64,000 bases of DNA from Burhinus oedicnemus (lineage: Eukaryota; Chordata; Aves; Charadriiformes; Burhinidae), in NCBI GenBank assembly GCA_008921705.1, contig VFFE01006074.1, positions 189,162 through 253,161 on the forward strand, written 5' to 3'. How positions within the stretch are numbered: position 1 is the first letter of the stretch; every line of letters begins with the position of its first letter. The translations under genes were made by a program, and so were the position numbers. The notes beneath the pieces are model-generated. The model did not search any database. It was not told where the DNA came from and saw nothing but the letters and a program-made list of their open reading frames with translations. Positions 1-11,640 of this stretch are shown here, one piece after another.

Positions 1-2721
1 CCAGGGACCACTTCTGCCACTGGCTGGGCCCTCAACTCTTCTTGCAAGGGTTGCTAATGACAAAACCCAAATCCAAAGACTTGGGACACTTCCCACGCCC
101 TCCCTGTCTTTCCCCTCACGCCTTGGTCACGGCATTGCATCTCAGCTCCCTGCCAGAGGGCAAGGGGGGAGTTTGCTCCCACCAGCCTTCAGGGTAAGTC
201 TTGCCCTTTCCTCCTCCCACCTCGCACTTGCTGAACAAACCTGGCCCCCTTGCTCAACCTGCCTCAGAGATGAGGATCAAAGGGTCCCCTTTAGTTCTCT
301 CCTCAAGGTCCCGCTGCAACACCACAAGCACATCTGGTCATGGTTTCCCTTGGGAAGGCTCCAGATAGTTGCTGCATTATCATCCCACCTTCCTCAGTCA
401 GGTCCCCCTCTGCCTTCACCTGCTCCCCTCCTCCCTGCCCACCCCTGGCCACAGCATTACTGATGCTCCTCTCCTTTGCCACCTCCATGCACTGTGGTGA
501 CTGCAGCATGCTGTGACTGCATGAGGAGGGCTGAAATATCATGGGGTCAGGAGGTAAGGAGAACAGCTTGGGTTTCCCTCTTACCTCCCACCTGAGGCTC
601 TCATTGCGGGCGCTGGGGGCATGGGGCACAGTTCCAAACCAACTCAGTCCTTGAAGATCACCACCATACCAAAGGACAGAGGGGTCTGGTTGGAGGGGGT
701 TGCTCCTTTTTGCACCCCCTGCTTCTCTTCAGGCTGGATCTGAGCAGCCTTTGCCACATAAAAATCAACAAGCCTTTGTGAAGTTGCGCAGGACATAGAA
801 AATGCATGCAGAGTCCCTAATGCTGTGGTAGTTAGCAGTGCTGGAAACGGGAAGGAAAGCAAACCATCAGGAGTGTTTATGAGAAGCACAAGGCTCAGGA
901 GAGTGGGTAGGAGTTGATTGTTTGCTGGTAAATCGCACCGGGTTTCATGGTGAAGCACCTTGGGCATCCTTAAAACCCACCCATTAGTTCAGCGGGATTT
1001 AATGTCTTCCAGTGAGTAAATACCACCTCGTTTTGTTAGCACAAAGTGGTCCTCATCAAAGTATTGGCAAGATTACAACATTTTTTCTTAAATCCAGCAA
1101 ATTACAGTCTGCCTACAGCCATCCACTGGAGTCTTCCTTGTCTCACTTTAATTGAACTTTGTTGTGGGGGCGGGAAAGGGGATTACATTTTTTATTGCTG
1201 GGTGTGTTTTATGGGGGATCTGTCAGCTGGAATTGACGATGCCAATTAAGGTTGCATGTTTTCATGCAAGTTGCAGAGTCTTAGAAAGCACAAAAAAGAA
1301 GGGGAGGGAAAGCAAGTCAGACTATTTACAGTGATAGATCTGGGGAAGAGCAAGACGGGAAATGTCTCAGTTGCTACCTGCAGCTGCGAGACTTGCCCTT
1401 CATCCTTCTTCCCCCGTGCCAAAACACATGCGCACACACATGCGCATTCCCCGAGATGTGCTTGGAGAATATTGGAGGTTTATTTCCCATTGCCCTAATC
1501 ACACCTTTCCCCAGCCACTCATGCAAGTCCCAGGACTGCACACAAGCTATTGTGTGGTCTTCTACATGTTTCCATACGTGTGAAGCGAATGCCTCCCGAA
1601 GACAGTCTCTCCTGAAGGGCTGGTCTCCCTCGAGTCACTCTTTGTGATGGAGGTAATTTGAAAAGACAGTGTTCTGGGAGGGAAAGGCACAAATGCCTGA
1701 AATAGTCCAGGATCCCTGGTAGTATGTCATAAGACAGAGACTCTAATTCAACCAGCAAAGGACAAAGAGCATGATGGGAGCTTGGTTTGGGGGCATCTTC
1801 ATTTTCTTAGCGGAGGGACAAGGGAAAGAGGAGAGGGGGAAGATACTGTTTTCCCAGGCAATCTTACTCCCTGAGATTTACTCTCCTGAGGCAGATGTCT
1901 TATAGCAAAAGCAGCAGCAACCTCTTACAATTCAGAGGCAAAGCATTGCTTTCTGACCTGTGAGCATCCCAGGTGCTCACTGAGATTGCTGGCAGACTCC
2001 CCTTCCTTTCCTGCTCTGTCTCCACAGTCAGCACCTCTGCCTCTCCACAAATACCCTCCAGAGCCCTTGCTTGAGGTCTATCAGCCAGCTTTGTGGGCTA
2101 GATGGCAAATCCAGCCGGCTGTCTCGGTGCAGGGGCAGGTGGGATGGAGGGTGGTGGTGTGCGTTGAGAATGAGGCTGCTCCCCTTCAAGGAAGGGATGG
2201 GTGCTCAGGATTTATGCTGCCATACGTGAAAAATAAACACTTGGTCTCCACGTGCTTTGCTAGTTGGCGTGTGCTACCCAGCTAATTCAAACATCCATCC
2301 ATCAACCCTCCCTTGACTCATCACCACAACATTGAAATGCATGGGGGAGTGAGCACTCCCACATGGGGATGAGAGAAGGTTCCGTTTGCCATGAGATGTC
2401 GAAATACCCCTCTGATCCAGCTGCTAATACAGGCAGTTGGGTACAGTATTGCCTTGCTGCTGTGAACCATCACTTCCAGCTCTGAGTTAAATGTCCATTT
2501 TTATGTCTTTCCTTGTGACACAGCCTATCTCCTTTGGCAGGCTCAGCTTGCTATGGGGGTTTGCCTTTACCAGGCACATGGGACATTCTCCTTGGCAGGT
2601 CTTCAGAGCTGCTGGCCATCATGAGTGACAGAGGGGGAGTCCCTGTTGGCAAAGTGGGGGTGATGCCAGCTCACCCATCACCCCTTGCTTGGCTGCTTCT
2701 CCGCGTTTCCATTGGAGTGCT
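1..2721. other. Non-coding stretch, nothing recognised
   Basis: Mixed-composition DNA with stop codons in all frames. The open frames here are under about 110 codons and resemble no family I know. A good donor-splice-like sequence (CAGGGTAAGT) lies near 189-198, but no convincing exon precedes it. I see no repeats other than the short element at 1424-1445. Confidence 0.6.
1424..1445 (+). repeat. Two copies of a 10-bp ACACATGCGC motif
   Basis: ACACATGCGC occurs at 1424-1433 and again at 1436-1445, separated by two bases. Each copy contains a TGCGC half-site of the kind bound by NRF1, and the stretch is alternating purine-pyrimidine. The repeat is directly visible; any binding is inference. 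Confidence 0.5.
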
Positions 2722-2842
2722 CTATTAATAGCCGTGTTTCCAAACAACGCTGGCACTAATAATGATTTATTGGGACTTAAATGACATGTCTGACAATGAC
2801 ACGACTGCTGGTGTTTGAGCACCGGGCAGGAATTTTAATGAG
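2722..2842. promoter_or_regulatory. Candidate conserved non-coding element (weak)
   Basis: About 120 bp of AT-rich, non-repetitive DNA with closely spaced homeodomain-type cores (TTAATA, CTAATAATGATTTATT, TTTTAATGAGG). There is no open frame of note. This texture resembles vertebrate conserved non-coding elements, but conservation was not tested and the call rests on motif density alone. Confidence 0.2.
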
Positions 2843-3524
2843 GAAAGGAGTAGAATGAATAACATGTTAAAAGGGAGATGGACTTTACCAAGTTTTTGTT
2901 TAAACAAGATGATGAAAAGTCTGGTGAAAGCTTATCTGTATGGTAAGATAGATGAGTTAGTGGACTCCCTTGAAGGCCAGGTGGCCCAAAGTATTCACTC
3001 GTGTTTCACGGACTGGACAGCTCTGAACCTGTGCCTTTAGGAAAGTAGTGAAATATGAAATGGGAACATCAAACTGCCCCTATCTTTGGCTGGGTGTTGT
3101 TCCTCCGACACAGTGGCTACATTTGTACAAGGATGCCCATAAGCACAGCACTGCCTTGATCCTGTCTCCTCAAGGCTACTATGTAAACAGTTTTGTGAGG
3201 ATCTAACTTGACAACAGACTTAGGATGCAGCAGATCTGAGGTAATCCTGGTCTAGAAGATGGTGCTGGGACCATGGAGATCACACACAACACAGACACCT
3301 CCAGTGGCACTTCTTGAAGCTATTGGGGAATAGATGCTCCCAGTATCTTCTACATATGGATTATGAATTGGCAAATGACGTGACACCAGGAAGGCTAGGG
3401 AATAACTGGGACATTGGGCTGGGAGCACCCTTGTTTTCTGTGAAGCTGTCTCTCTGGCAGTGACAACACAACACCCACAATGTGTGTGGAACTAGGCTGC
3501 CTGAACAAAAGAAGCAGTGTCAGC

Positions 3525-4278
3525 AGTGGGAGGAAGAATGCTAGACACCAATATAGGCTAGGGGTGGACCTGCTGGAAAGCAGTTCTGAGGAGAAGGATC
3601 TGGGGGTCCTGGTAGATAGTAAATTACCCATGAGCCAGCAATGTGCCCTTGTCACCAGGAAGGCCAATGGAATCCTGGGCTGCATAGGGAACAGTGTGGC
3701 CAGTAGGTCGAGGGAGGTCATTCTCCCCCTCTACTCGGCACTGGTGAGGCCACCACTGGAATACTGTGTCCAGTTCTGGGCTCCCCAGCTCAAGCAGGAC
3801 AGGGAACTACTGGAGAGAGTCCAGTGTAGGGCAACAAAGATGACAGGGGGATTGGAGCACCTCCCTTATGAGGAAAGGTTGAGAGAGCTGGGACTCTTTA
3901 GCCTGGAGAAGAGAAGGCTGAGGGGAGACCTTATTCTTGCTTGTAAGTGTCTAAAGGGTGGGTTGAAGGAGGATGGAACCAGACTCTTTTCAGTGGTTCC
4001 CAGTGACAGGACGAGGGACAACGGGCACAAGTTGAAACATAGGAAGTTCCATTCGAACGCAAGAAAAAAATTCTTTACGGTGAGGGTGACAGAGCACTGG
4101 AACAGGCTGCCCAGGGAGGTTGTGGAGTCCCCTTCTCTGGAGATTTTCAAGACCCGCCTGGATGCAGTCCTGAGTAATGTGCTGTAGGCATTCCTGCGTC
4201 AGCAGGGGAGTTGGACTAGATGATCTCTAGAGCACCCTTCCAACTCTGAAAATTCTGTGATTCCATGATTCTGTGATT
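3525..4278 (+). mobile_element. CR1 LINE, 5'-truncated, young copy (CR1 copy 1)
   Basis: A 3' fragment of a chicken-repeat-1 (CR1) non-LTR retrotransposon in sense orientation. The 5' boundary near 3525 is where the translation starts to look like CR1 ORF2 ([20 protein letters not shown]). It continues through the ORF2 C-terminus, a short 3' UTR containing TTGGACTAGATGATCTCTAG, and ends in the characteristic CR1 tail of 8-bp units (ATTCTGTG, ATTCCATG, ATTCTGTG) at about 4252-4275. As usual for CR1, there is no poly-A tail. The 5' truncation is the normal outcome of incomplete reverse transcription. The ORF portion is undamaged and keeps several CpGs, so the insertion looks recent. It is the same subfamily as the copy at 31958-32202. 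Confidence 0.95.
3528..4187 (+). pseudogene. CR1 ORF2 C-terminal fragment (uninterrupted)
   Basis: About 219 codons of the C-terminal end of CR1 ORF2, ending at a natural TAG stop at 4185-4187. In the full-length protein this region lies downstream of the endonuclease and reverse-transcriptase core. Recognisable blocks in order are [51 protein letters not shown] and the terminal [20 protein letters not shown]. There are no internal stops or frameshifts. An ATG at 3480 opens the frame, but its first 16 residues come from flanking host DNA, so this is not a genuine start. The fragment lacks the endonuclease and the catalytic reverse transcriptase, so it cannot be functional. Its openness reflects young age rather than selection. 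Confidence 0.92.
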
Positions 4279-5212
4279 TTAAGACTGATGGAGTGTCCCA
4301 CCTGGCCTCTGTTGGATATGCAGAATGAAAGGATTGGGGCTTAGGTCCTGCCCTGTATCTGGCAGGCCCATGAGGATGCTGAGGATACCCTACAGGGTCT
4401 AGAATCGCTTAGGTAACTAGCTCCTGCCTATGTTTCAAGTCAGTGTCTCCCTGCTGACAACCTTGTTTCAGGTCCTGCTGAATAACAGAGAGAGGGCAAA
4501 AGCTAGAGAACATATCTTTGGCCAGAAACTGAAAATAATCTTGTGACAGGAGTATTGAAGAGGTCAGACAAGAACATGCCAAGGTTCAGCTCAATCAGTA
4601 TCTTGTCTCTGATGATAACAGATGATTCATGGAAGTGTGACCCTTCTCTTGCCCCTAATCTTCTGTTGGGACTATTTTCAAACTTTTTTCATCCCACAAA
4701 GGCTGTTCTGTGTAAATACATTGAAGCAGATTCCCCAGAAATAGGGCTTAGTATTTCCCTACCCTCTGTATGTATTCCCATCCAAATAAATGTACTCTTA
4801 AAAAAAATATGGTTACCCAGATTTAGCAAATAGATCAATCCAAGCACACAACTCCAGAACTGATCTTACAGCAACTTCTTTATGTTTTGTGCTGCAGCTT
4901 CACAAATGCATTTCTCCTTCCCTCAGAATAACAGCATGTGCACACAGATCCCCACACAAGCACGGAGCATCTCCTGCAAAACTGCCTCTAGTAAAATTTT
5001 GCTGGAATCATTCCAGGGGCAAAGTGCTTGCCGTGTGTTTCATGTCCCATGCAGCATGTGAGATGGAGTTATTTGTTTGTTGCTGCTTTGTCTTTGTTTG
5101 TGCAAACTGACGCCACAGGGACTTCTTTTGAGGGCATTTTTCAGCCAAGAAGATTATCCAGTATAAATACAGTGAAATAAATAGATTTATCACTAGAATG
5201 ACTTCAGGCTGT
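4279..5212. other. Non-coding stretch, nothing recognised
   Basis: Unique-looking DNA between the CR1 tail and the TCTA microsatellite. The open frames are under 100 codons and lack similarity to any family I recognise. No repeat was noticed. Confidence 0.6.

Positions 5213-5276
<64 letters not shown>
5213..5276 (+). repeat. (TCTA)16 microsatellite
   Basis: Sixteen uninterrupted TCTA units (64 bp). Perfect tetranucleotide arrays of this length are usually length-polymorphic through replication slippage. It sits in otherwise unique non-coding DNA. Confidence 0.98.
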
Positions 5277-5389
5277 ATATCTGCCTGCCTTTGTAGATAA
5301 CAGAATAACAGAATTAAGTTCCTATCACTGACTAAAACAGACGCATTGGGTTTATCTTATTTTGGGTCTACACTGAAACTGTGAGCAAG

Positions 5390-5700
5390 AGCTGAGCTAA
5401 TTAAATCGGGCAGATTTACCTGCCTGATGTACACCTTGGAGTTACTCTCCACAGCTGATCATCCTGCTCCCTTCCCAAAGGGCATTGCTGCTGTAGCTGA
5501 GGGACAGAGAGGCAGCTGGGACCCATAAGCCTTTCAATAAGTAACCTTGATCTGAAGAGGAATGTGATTCAGAGCCGCGAGCTGCTAGCTCAAAGGGGAG
5601 ACTCCCATCAGCTCTGAGGCACTGTGGGCTTTTGTCACCTTTCCCGAGGTATTTGCAAGAGTGAAGCAGATTCCCTTTGTTTGTGTGTTTCTACCTGTTA
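5390..5700. promoter_or_regulatory. Candidate conserved non-coding element (weak)
   Basis: Non-repetitive, stop-rich DNA. It begins with GAGCTGAGCTAATTAAATCG, continues through a CAGCTG/GAGCTGCTAGC-containing middle, and ends with CACCTTTCCCGAGG. Homeodomain (TAATTA) and E-box (CAGCTG) cores are close together. Conservation is not established. Confidence 0.18.
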
Positions 5701-8659
5701 TCACAAATTATTTCTGAAGTGCACCATGGTTTTTGAGCTGCTGGGAATAGCCAGCATGAAGGTCATCAGAGCAATGATAGGCAAGATTTTTCAGTCTTGA
5801 AGCTGTTAGTATAACCTCTATCAGAAACTGATGCAGGTGTAGGTCCTGCTGGTATGTGGCCCTGGATAAGTCACTTAGAAGAATGTTTGAAAACTGATCC
5901 ATCAGAAGGTGGCCCCCAAATGACTGAGACTTAAAACCAAAATGAATACCCTGCTCCCAAGCTTACATGCGCAGTTCCATAGATGCAAGTGAACAAGCAA
6001 AATGGTAGAAAATAAAGGTAGTAGCTGAACAAAGTCCTGCCTGATCTCTAACGGGCTGTGGTGAAAACCAAAATAGTAAAACTACACAAGCAGGCCTATG
6101 GATTAGTTTTTTCCCTGGAATGATTATATGTTCATTCCATTAAAAAGGTTCTTAAACTTTGATGTGAGAGTGTGGCTACACGTGCTAAGGGAATGGAGTC
6201 ATTGCCCATTAGTTGATGCACCCAAAAGTGTTTGAACTGGTCCTAATCATGAGGTGAAAGGGGTTACCTTAAACCTCAGAGGAAGAGGTGGTAACTTGCT
6301 AAGCTGCCATAATTATGTGCCTGTGTCTGCAGGCCCCCAGTGTACTTAACAGCTTTGCTTTCATGGAAATCAGTGGGATTTTTCCACTTGAATAAATGTC
6401 AGGTACCTAAGAAAGATCTGATCTTGGGGAAAGCCTGTCTGATTCCTAGCTAACAAGAGTTTTCCCAGAGATACTGGGAAAATAAATAGAGGGAGAACTG
6501 TGAGACACTCAGACAATTTGGCAATAAGTCTATATGAGTATCTCAGACGAAAGACAGTCCTTAGTTCTGTCTGGAAACAGGGACTATAGGAAGTTTCATG
6601 AGCATTTTGGGACCAATCAAGGTTGAGGTTGCAGTCTCTTAGCTTGAGAGAGCTAGGGAATAAAGGATGATCCAGGTCTCTGGCTCCAAAACAATAAAAT
6701 AATTTTCATGCCTGTTTCTTTGCTACAGCAACTGCAAGTGTCGAAAGAAGCTAATCAGGGACTTACATTAGAATAATGAGCAGCTGGATTCCAGCTCGTA
6801 AGAGGTGAAAGGGTAAGAAAGAATGGTGGCTGGTACAGGTCTCCTGGCTTTCACCAGTACACCATGCAAGCACATGGACCTGTCTTTTCAGTCAGTTGAA
6901 TCACTGAAATTTGTAAAGTCTCAATTTTTGTTTGTACAAGTATATGAATTAAAGATTAGGTTATTACAGACATCAGTCATGCTTTTTTAAAAAAAAATTA
7001 AATTGGCTGAAAATGAGACAGAGACAAAAGGAATAGCTTAGAAGAGAGTGTTACTGAAGTCTATTTTTCCATCGCTGTCATTACACTTATCAGACAGAGT
7101 CAAAATTGTTCATTTGCCTTTGTTAGACAAATATATGTCTATGAAAGAAACTCTTTTCTTAAGGATTTTTTTTTTGAGATTTTTGGACTTTTTTTTCATT
7201 TTTATTCTCTTGAATTGGCAAAAATGGTGTGAAATGAACAATTCCTTTAGACTGACAAACTAAAAAATTACATCAATAAATCAGGTTTTTGAAATGTTTT
7301 GTTTAGATTTCAACCTTTAATTAAAATTGCTCTACAGTTTATAGTTTAAAATGGAAATGCATTTTGAATAAAAAGAAAAAACCTAGAACACATTCTTTGG
7401 CAATTATGACTTTCAAAGGAAAATTTGGTAGTATTAACTCTTTCTATGGGGCAGTCTAAGTTGAGATGAATTGCCATTTTTCTATTAAAAACAAAATAAA
7501 TCCAACCTGCTTTGCTATATTCTTCTTGTACCAAAATCTTCAGTGATCTGTACCCCAACTCCTCTGAAAATTATTATGTGAGGGGAAAGGAGAACCTTAA
7601 TTTCTTGAGCTGCTACCAGGTGGGTTGTCTAGGCCACCCCCACAGAAGTTACCTTAATCATGTTTGTCTTAGACAAGACTATGCCCCCCTCTCCCACCTC
7701 CTGCCATGGGTTTCAAGAGAAGGCATCATCTGGACATGAAGAAACGATAGCTCTTGTTATAATATCCGCCCCCATGGATGCCCTGCAGGTAGAGCTTGGT
7801 TGGTGATCCCAGAGGAGATTAGCTGTTGCTGATGATGCTGAAGTACAGGAGATGCACATGGCTTATCTCGGTCATTCAGTTTGTGTCTGAGATGAGGCAC
7901 CAGATAAGGATGCAGAATTTGTGCAGACTGAGCTGAGCAACTGCATCATTAATAACCAGAGAGGAGGAGCTGACATTTATTTGCTCAAATATCCATAAAC
8001 AAAGACTCTCAGAAAATTGTTGTTTTCAAATGAGTCATTGAACGGGCATGGCGGCTGGGTCTGCAGCAAATCCTCTGTGAGACACCCGGGTTCTTAGTTA
8101 AGAACCTCTTTCAAGGGAGAAAGAGAAGCTCCAGATTCAACACAGTACACCCCCATGTTGGCAGGGATTTTATTTCTCCCTGCCGTGACCAGGGACAGAC
8201 TGTGGGTCAGGGCTAGTATTGTCTCTCTGCTCCTTAGATTCATGGTCTCTATAATCTTTTTCAAATTTAAAATGGAAATGTTTAAAAATGGAAATGCTGG
8301 ACGGTGCTATCTCCTGACACATTTCCTGTGGTGTTTACATAGCTGCATCAGTGGACATTTGTCATTTAGACTATCCCAGGATTCCACGCAGACCATGTCA
8401 TCTCATTGGCAAGAAGGACACAATGTGCTCTTTCAACCAATCCCGCTCCATTCATTGTTGATATAATTTATTTCCAGTTTAGCAGCAGTCCCCAAGGAAG
8501 AGCAGCAGGTAGCTATGTTAGGAGGGATTCTGTCTTGCTCTCTGCATGATCCTTCCTCGCATTGCCATTGCATTTGGAGCCCAACCATCAAAACCAATCA
8601 AAGTACTATGACTAGTGCACACGTAACCCTATGGCTTTGCATGGCTGTCCAGAGATCAT
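5701..8659. other. Non-coding stretch with an AT-rich centre
   Basis: No gene recognised. Roughly 6950-7560 is noticeably AT-rich, with short T-runs (around 7168-7195) and A-runs. A 15-bp near-tandem repeat of TTAAAATGGAAATG lies at 8267-8296. A phrase at about 5850-5872 (GGATAAGTCACTTAG) resembles the MIR SINE core on the minus strand, but it is too short to call. Confidence 0.55.
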
Positions 8660-8702
8660 GGAAACAGTTACACAAGAGCCTGGACCAGACCCAAGAGTGC
8701 TG

Positions 8703-8748
<46 letters not shown>

Positions 8749-8945
8749 TTTGATTTACTCCTACTCTCTATGTTCCAAGTTTCCCTCTGAAAACAAAGAG
8801 AGGTATATATGGGCTCTTGGCTTTGTGCAAAATATAAAAGCATTTTCATTTCTGCAAAGGCTCTGTTGTAGAATTAAAGAAAGGATGCTTTGTGAGCAAT
8901 TCGTTGGTGCATGTTCTTAAAAACAAAACCTCAGACAAAACTTTG
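8660..8945 (+). repeat. Diverged direct duplication, copy 1
   Basis: This segment is clearly related to 11383-11640, in the same orientation and about 2.7 kb apart. Shared landmarks in the same order are AGTTAC (8666), a CCAAGAG block (8691), a TTTGTTCC/TATGTTCC block, CTCTGAAAACAAA, an identical 16-bp ATAAAAGCATTTTCAT (8834-8849), TTTCTGCAAAG, TGAGCAAT, and TGTTCTTAAAAA. Weaker resemblance may extend to about 9003. The two copies differ by many substitutions and by the length of an internal A-tract. The family is not one I recognise. It could be an old interspersed repeat, a solo-LTR-like fragment, or a local segmental duplication. Confidence 0.8.
8705..8745 (+). repeat. Poly-A tract, 41 A
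   Basis: Forty-one consecutive A residues inside copy 1 of the direct duplication. The equivalent position in copy 2 (about 11440-11449) has only a short A-rich stretch. The tract therefore looks like local expansion of an A-run rather than the tail of a processed transcript. No polyadenylation signal precedes it closely. Confidence 0.97.
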
Positions 8946-9003
8946 CTTCCATGAAATACAGGTAGGACGAACAGATCTTGATCTGTCCAGCACAGATGAT
9001 GGA

Positions 9004-11382
9004 GAGTGATCTGATCAGGAGCGCTTTTTTATTCCTTTTGAGACATCAGTCTGGCTCCTAAATGTCCCTCTGGCTGGCAAGCTTCAGCAGGATACGAAGT
9101 GTCTAGGTTTTTGAGAAGGGCCCTCAGGGGCTAGCTATGATGCCTCAAGGACTGGTGCTGGCAACTCTTGATGAAGACAATCTACCCTTTTTGGAACAGG
9201 ACCACCATCAAATTGTGTGGTCCCACAGGGATTGCTGGCTGGTAGAGGAAATATCACAGCAATGTTTGGCAGCTGGTGACTATAACATGCAGTGCTGGTC
9301 ATCTTGCTGGTTGACTAGATTGATCCTTCTCCATAAGGTCCTTTCTCTGATGCAGCTCCTGCCATCTCAGTTAGTCAAGCTCAATCAGGGGTGAATCACT
9401 TGGGACTTAAGTCCACACTATAGTCAGAGTTGTGACTACAGCTCATGTAGCTACACCTGTCTGGGCTTTGTACAACCTTGGTGAATGTTGCTAGCATTAT
9501 CTGGAGAAATTTAAGCTCAGGAATAGCTGTAGAGCAAAAAGGATTTAGGAGGAAACCTCAGGTAGTAAAATATATGGAGTATCTTGTTTGCATGGTTATC
9601 ATCTCCACGGTGACCAGGTGAGATAGTGTGAAATTTACTGGGTCTACCCAAGGAATCCACTGTCTCTCATTTGCCTGCCATGTAATCCAGCATAAGCTGC
9701 TTATGTTTAAAAAATACAGAGGGCTTGAGTAAGTCAAATCACAGTTATGGGGTTGGCTGGTTTGTAGACATGAAATGCATGATAGTTTGTTGTTCTCCTT
9801 TACAGGTGTGTCTGAAACTTGCTATAAAATTAAAACAAGAGATGTCAAGAACATATTGTTGTACCTACCTCTTTTTGTGAGTGGAGGAAATTTTATTCAA
9901 ACTTGCTGAAGGTTTGGACAGGATTCAGTGTAATATTGCATGCAGCTTCATGGGTGCATTAGTCTGGGTCAGAAAATTTATGTGAGCCATGCTCACTTAT
10001 CCACTTTTCCACATGAAAACCTCGGTTTCCATCACAATGTGGTCTCAGATGAAGCTAAGCAGAAGTGAACCTAGCGCTCTCCATCCACACCAGAACATTT
10101 CTGTCCATGGAGCCAACTTCAAGGTAGTCAGAGGGAAAACATTGAGAATGGGTATAGTGTGCATATTATATAGTGTGGGTGTTGGCTTCTCTGCATCAAC
10201 TATGCATGCTACAGATCTGCTCTTAGTGTGCCACTCTACCCAAATGTTCTCATAGCCTGCACTAGCATTCTTGGTAAGAGCGTTGTCTTATTTCCTTAGA
10301 AATATGCCCATGAGCTGAAGCTTTGATCCTGATTCCACATTCCAGCTTCTGAGAATACATCAGTCCCAGTCTCTTGGTTCAACTCATTTCAGTGAGAGTG
10401 GAAAGAAAGAGAAATTGGTCTCATCACAGCTAGACCTGAGATGCTAGACATGCGTGTAAATCCACCACTGACTCTGCATGGTTTTGTTGTCGTTTTGCAT
10501 TGACCCACCACCTGTCTCAGCAGTATACAGGACTTAGAGCGACTGGAGAATTCAAACCTAAACAAGTATTTATTGCTCCTGATTTTAGAGGACCAGTGTT
10601 CAGATACTACACAAACAGACAACATCATGAATAAAAGTGGTTTGGAAATCTCCCAAGGAAACATCTTTTCTCTCATAAAATAACAATGCATGGAAAGAGA
10701 AAAACTCCAGGCACACACATGGATTTTGATGAATGTTTATTTCAAGATAAGTTTTTGGTAAAGCTCATATTTTCTGTTTAGAAACTAAATTTTTAGATGT
10801 CCCATTTTTGAAAAAAAGTAACATGTTTTTATAATAGATGTTATAAGAGGAATATCAAAACTACAAAAATTAAGACCCACTTTTTTCCCAGAAGTGGAAT
10901 ACTTTAGCTGCCTTGAAAAGATATTTGAGTCCCTTGCCTCAGAATTTTATTTGATGGGAAATATCATTTTTTGTCTGATGCTGTCCTGCTCCAAAGCAAG
11001 GAAAATAACGTGGGGCTACAAGACTTCTTCTCCAGAAGAAACTTCCCAATCCCACCTCTTCCTTTAAAACCCCAAAGATAAAAATGTCTTTTCTTACCAG
11101 CCATGGAAACACCATTATTTAGTACTCAAATAGCAACTAGCGATTCCCCCTTATAGCAGAAGGATGACATGTTCATTGGCCTAGAAGCTTATGGCTCGGT
11201 GGAGTGTGAATTGGTTTATGAAATATTTGACTCACATCATTTAAGAAAAGCCCCAAATACAGGAAAAGATGTTGGTGATGCCAACCAAGGCTTTTATTTA
11301 CACATCAGCTACTTGTAGAGCATGCAGTGTTTCTTCAGGGAAATATTGAGAGTGAGGAAATAGATGCAAACACTGAGAGAGA
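9004..11382. other. Non-coding stretch between the two duplicated copies
   Basis: About 2.4 kb with no recognisable gene or known repeat. If the flanking copies were terminal repeats, this would be the internal region. It shows no reverse transcriptase, protease or integrase motifs in any frame I could read, so an LTR-retroelement reading is not supported. AT-rich around 10735-10960. Confidence 0.6.
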
Positions 11383-11640
11383 GGAAAGAGTTACAGACAG
11401 AGGTGACACAGAATTGGACTGGGTCCAAGAGGATTACTAGGAAGAAAAAGGGGCTCTGGTTTAGTCCTGCTATCTTTGTTCCAACTTTTGCTCTGAAAAC
11501 AAAAAGAGAAAATATACAGGCTCATGGCCATGTGCAACATATAAAAGCATTTTCATGTCTGCAAAGAGCTCACTGCAGAATTGAATAATGAAGGCTTTAT
11601 GAGCAATCAGTTGGTACGTGTTCTTAAAAATAGTTGCATC
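11383..11640 (+). repeat. Diverged direct duplication, copy 2
   Basis: Partner of 8660-8945 with the same landmark order: AGTTAC at 11389, TCCAAGAG, TTTGTTCC, CTCTGAAAACAAA, the identical ATAAAAGCATTTTCAT at 11541-11556, TCTGCAAAG, TGAGCAAT and TGTTCTTAAAAA. Possible weak similarity extends to about 11710 (GACAGGTGATGA compared with the first copy's CACAGATGATGG). No coding potential. Confidence 0.8.

Noticed and set aside
3480..3527. ATG at 3480 as a start for a CR1-derived host protein
   Set aside because: The first 16 residues are flanking DNA read in frame by chance, and the rest is a truncated CR1 ORF2 end. There is no sign of domestication.
5845..5880. MIR-like fragment on the minus strand
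   Set aside because: Only about 15 bases resemble the MIR core (GGATAAGTCACTTAG), which is too short to support a call.
9004..11382. Internal region of an LTR retroelement between the two duplicated copies
   Set aside because: No protease, reverse transcriptase, integrase or primer-binding-site features were seen, and the copies show no clear TG...CA ends.
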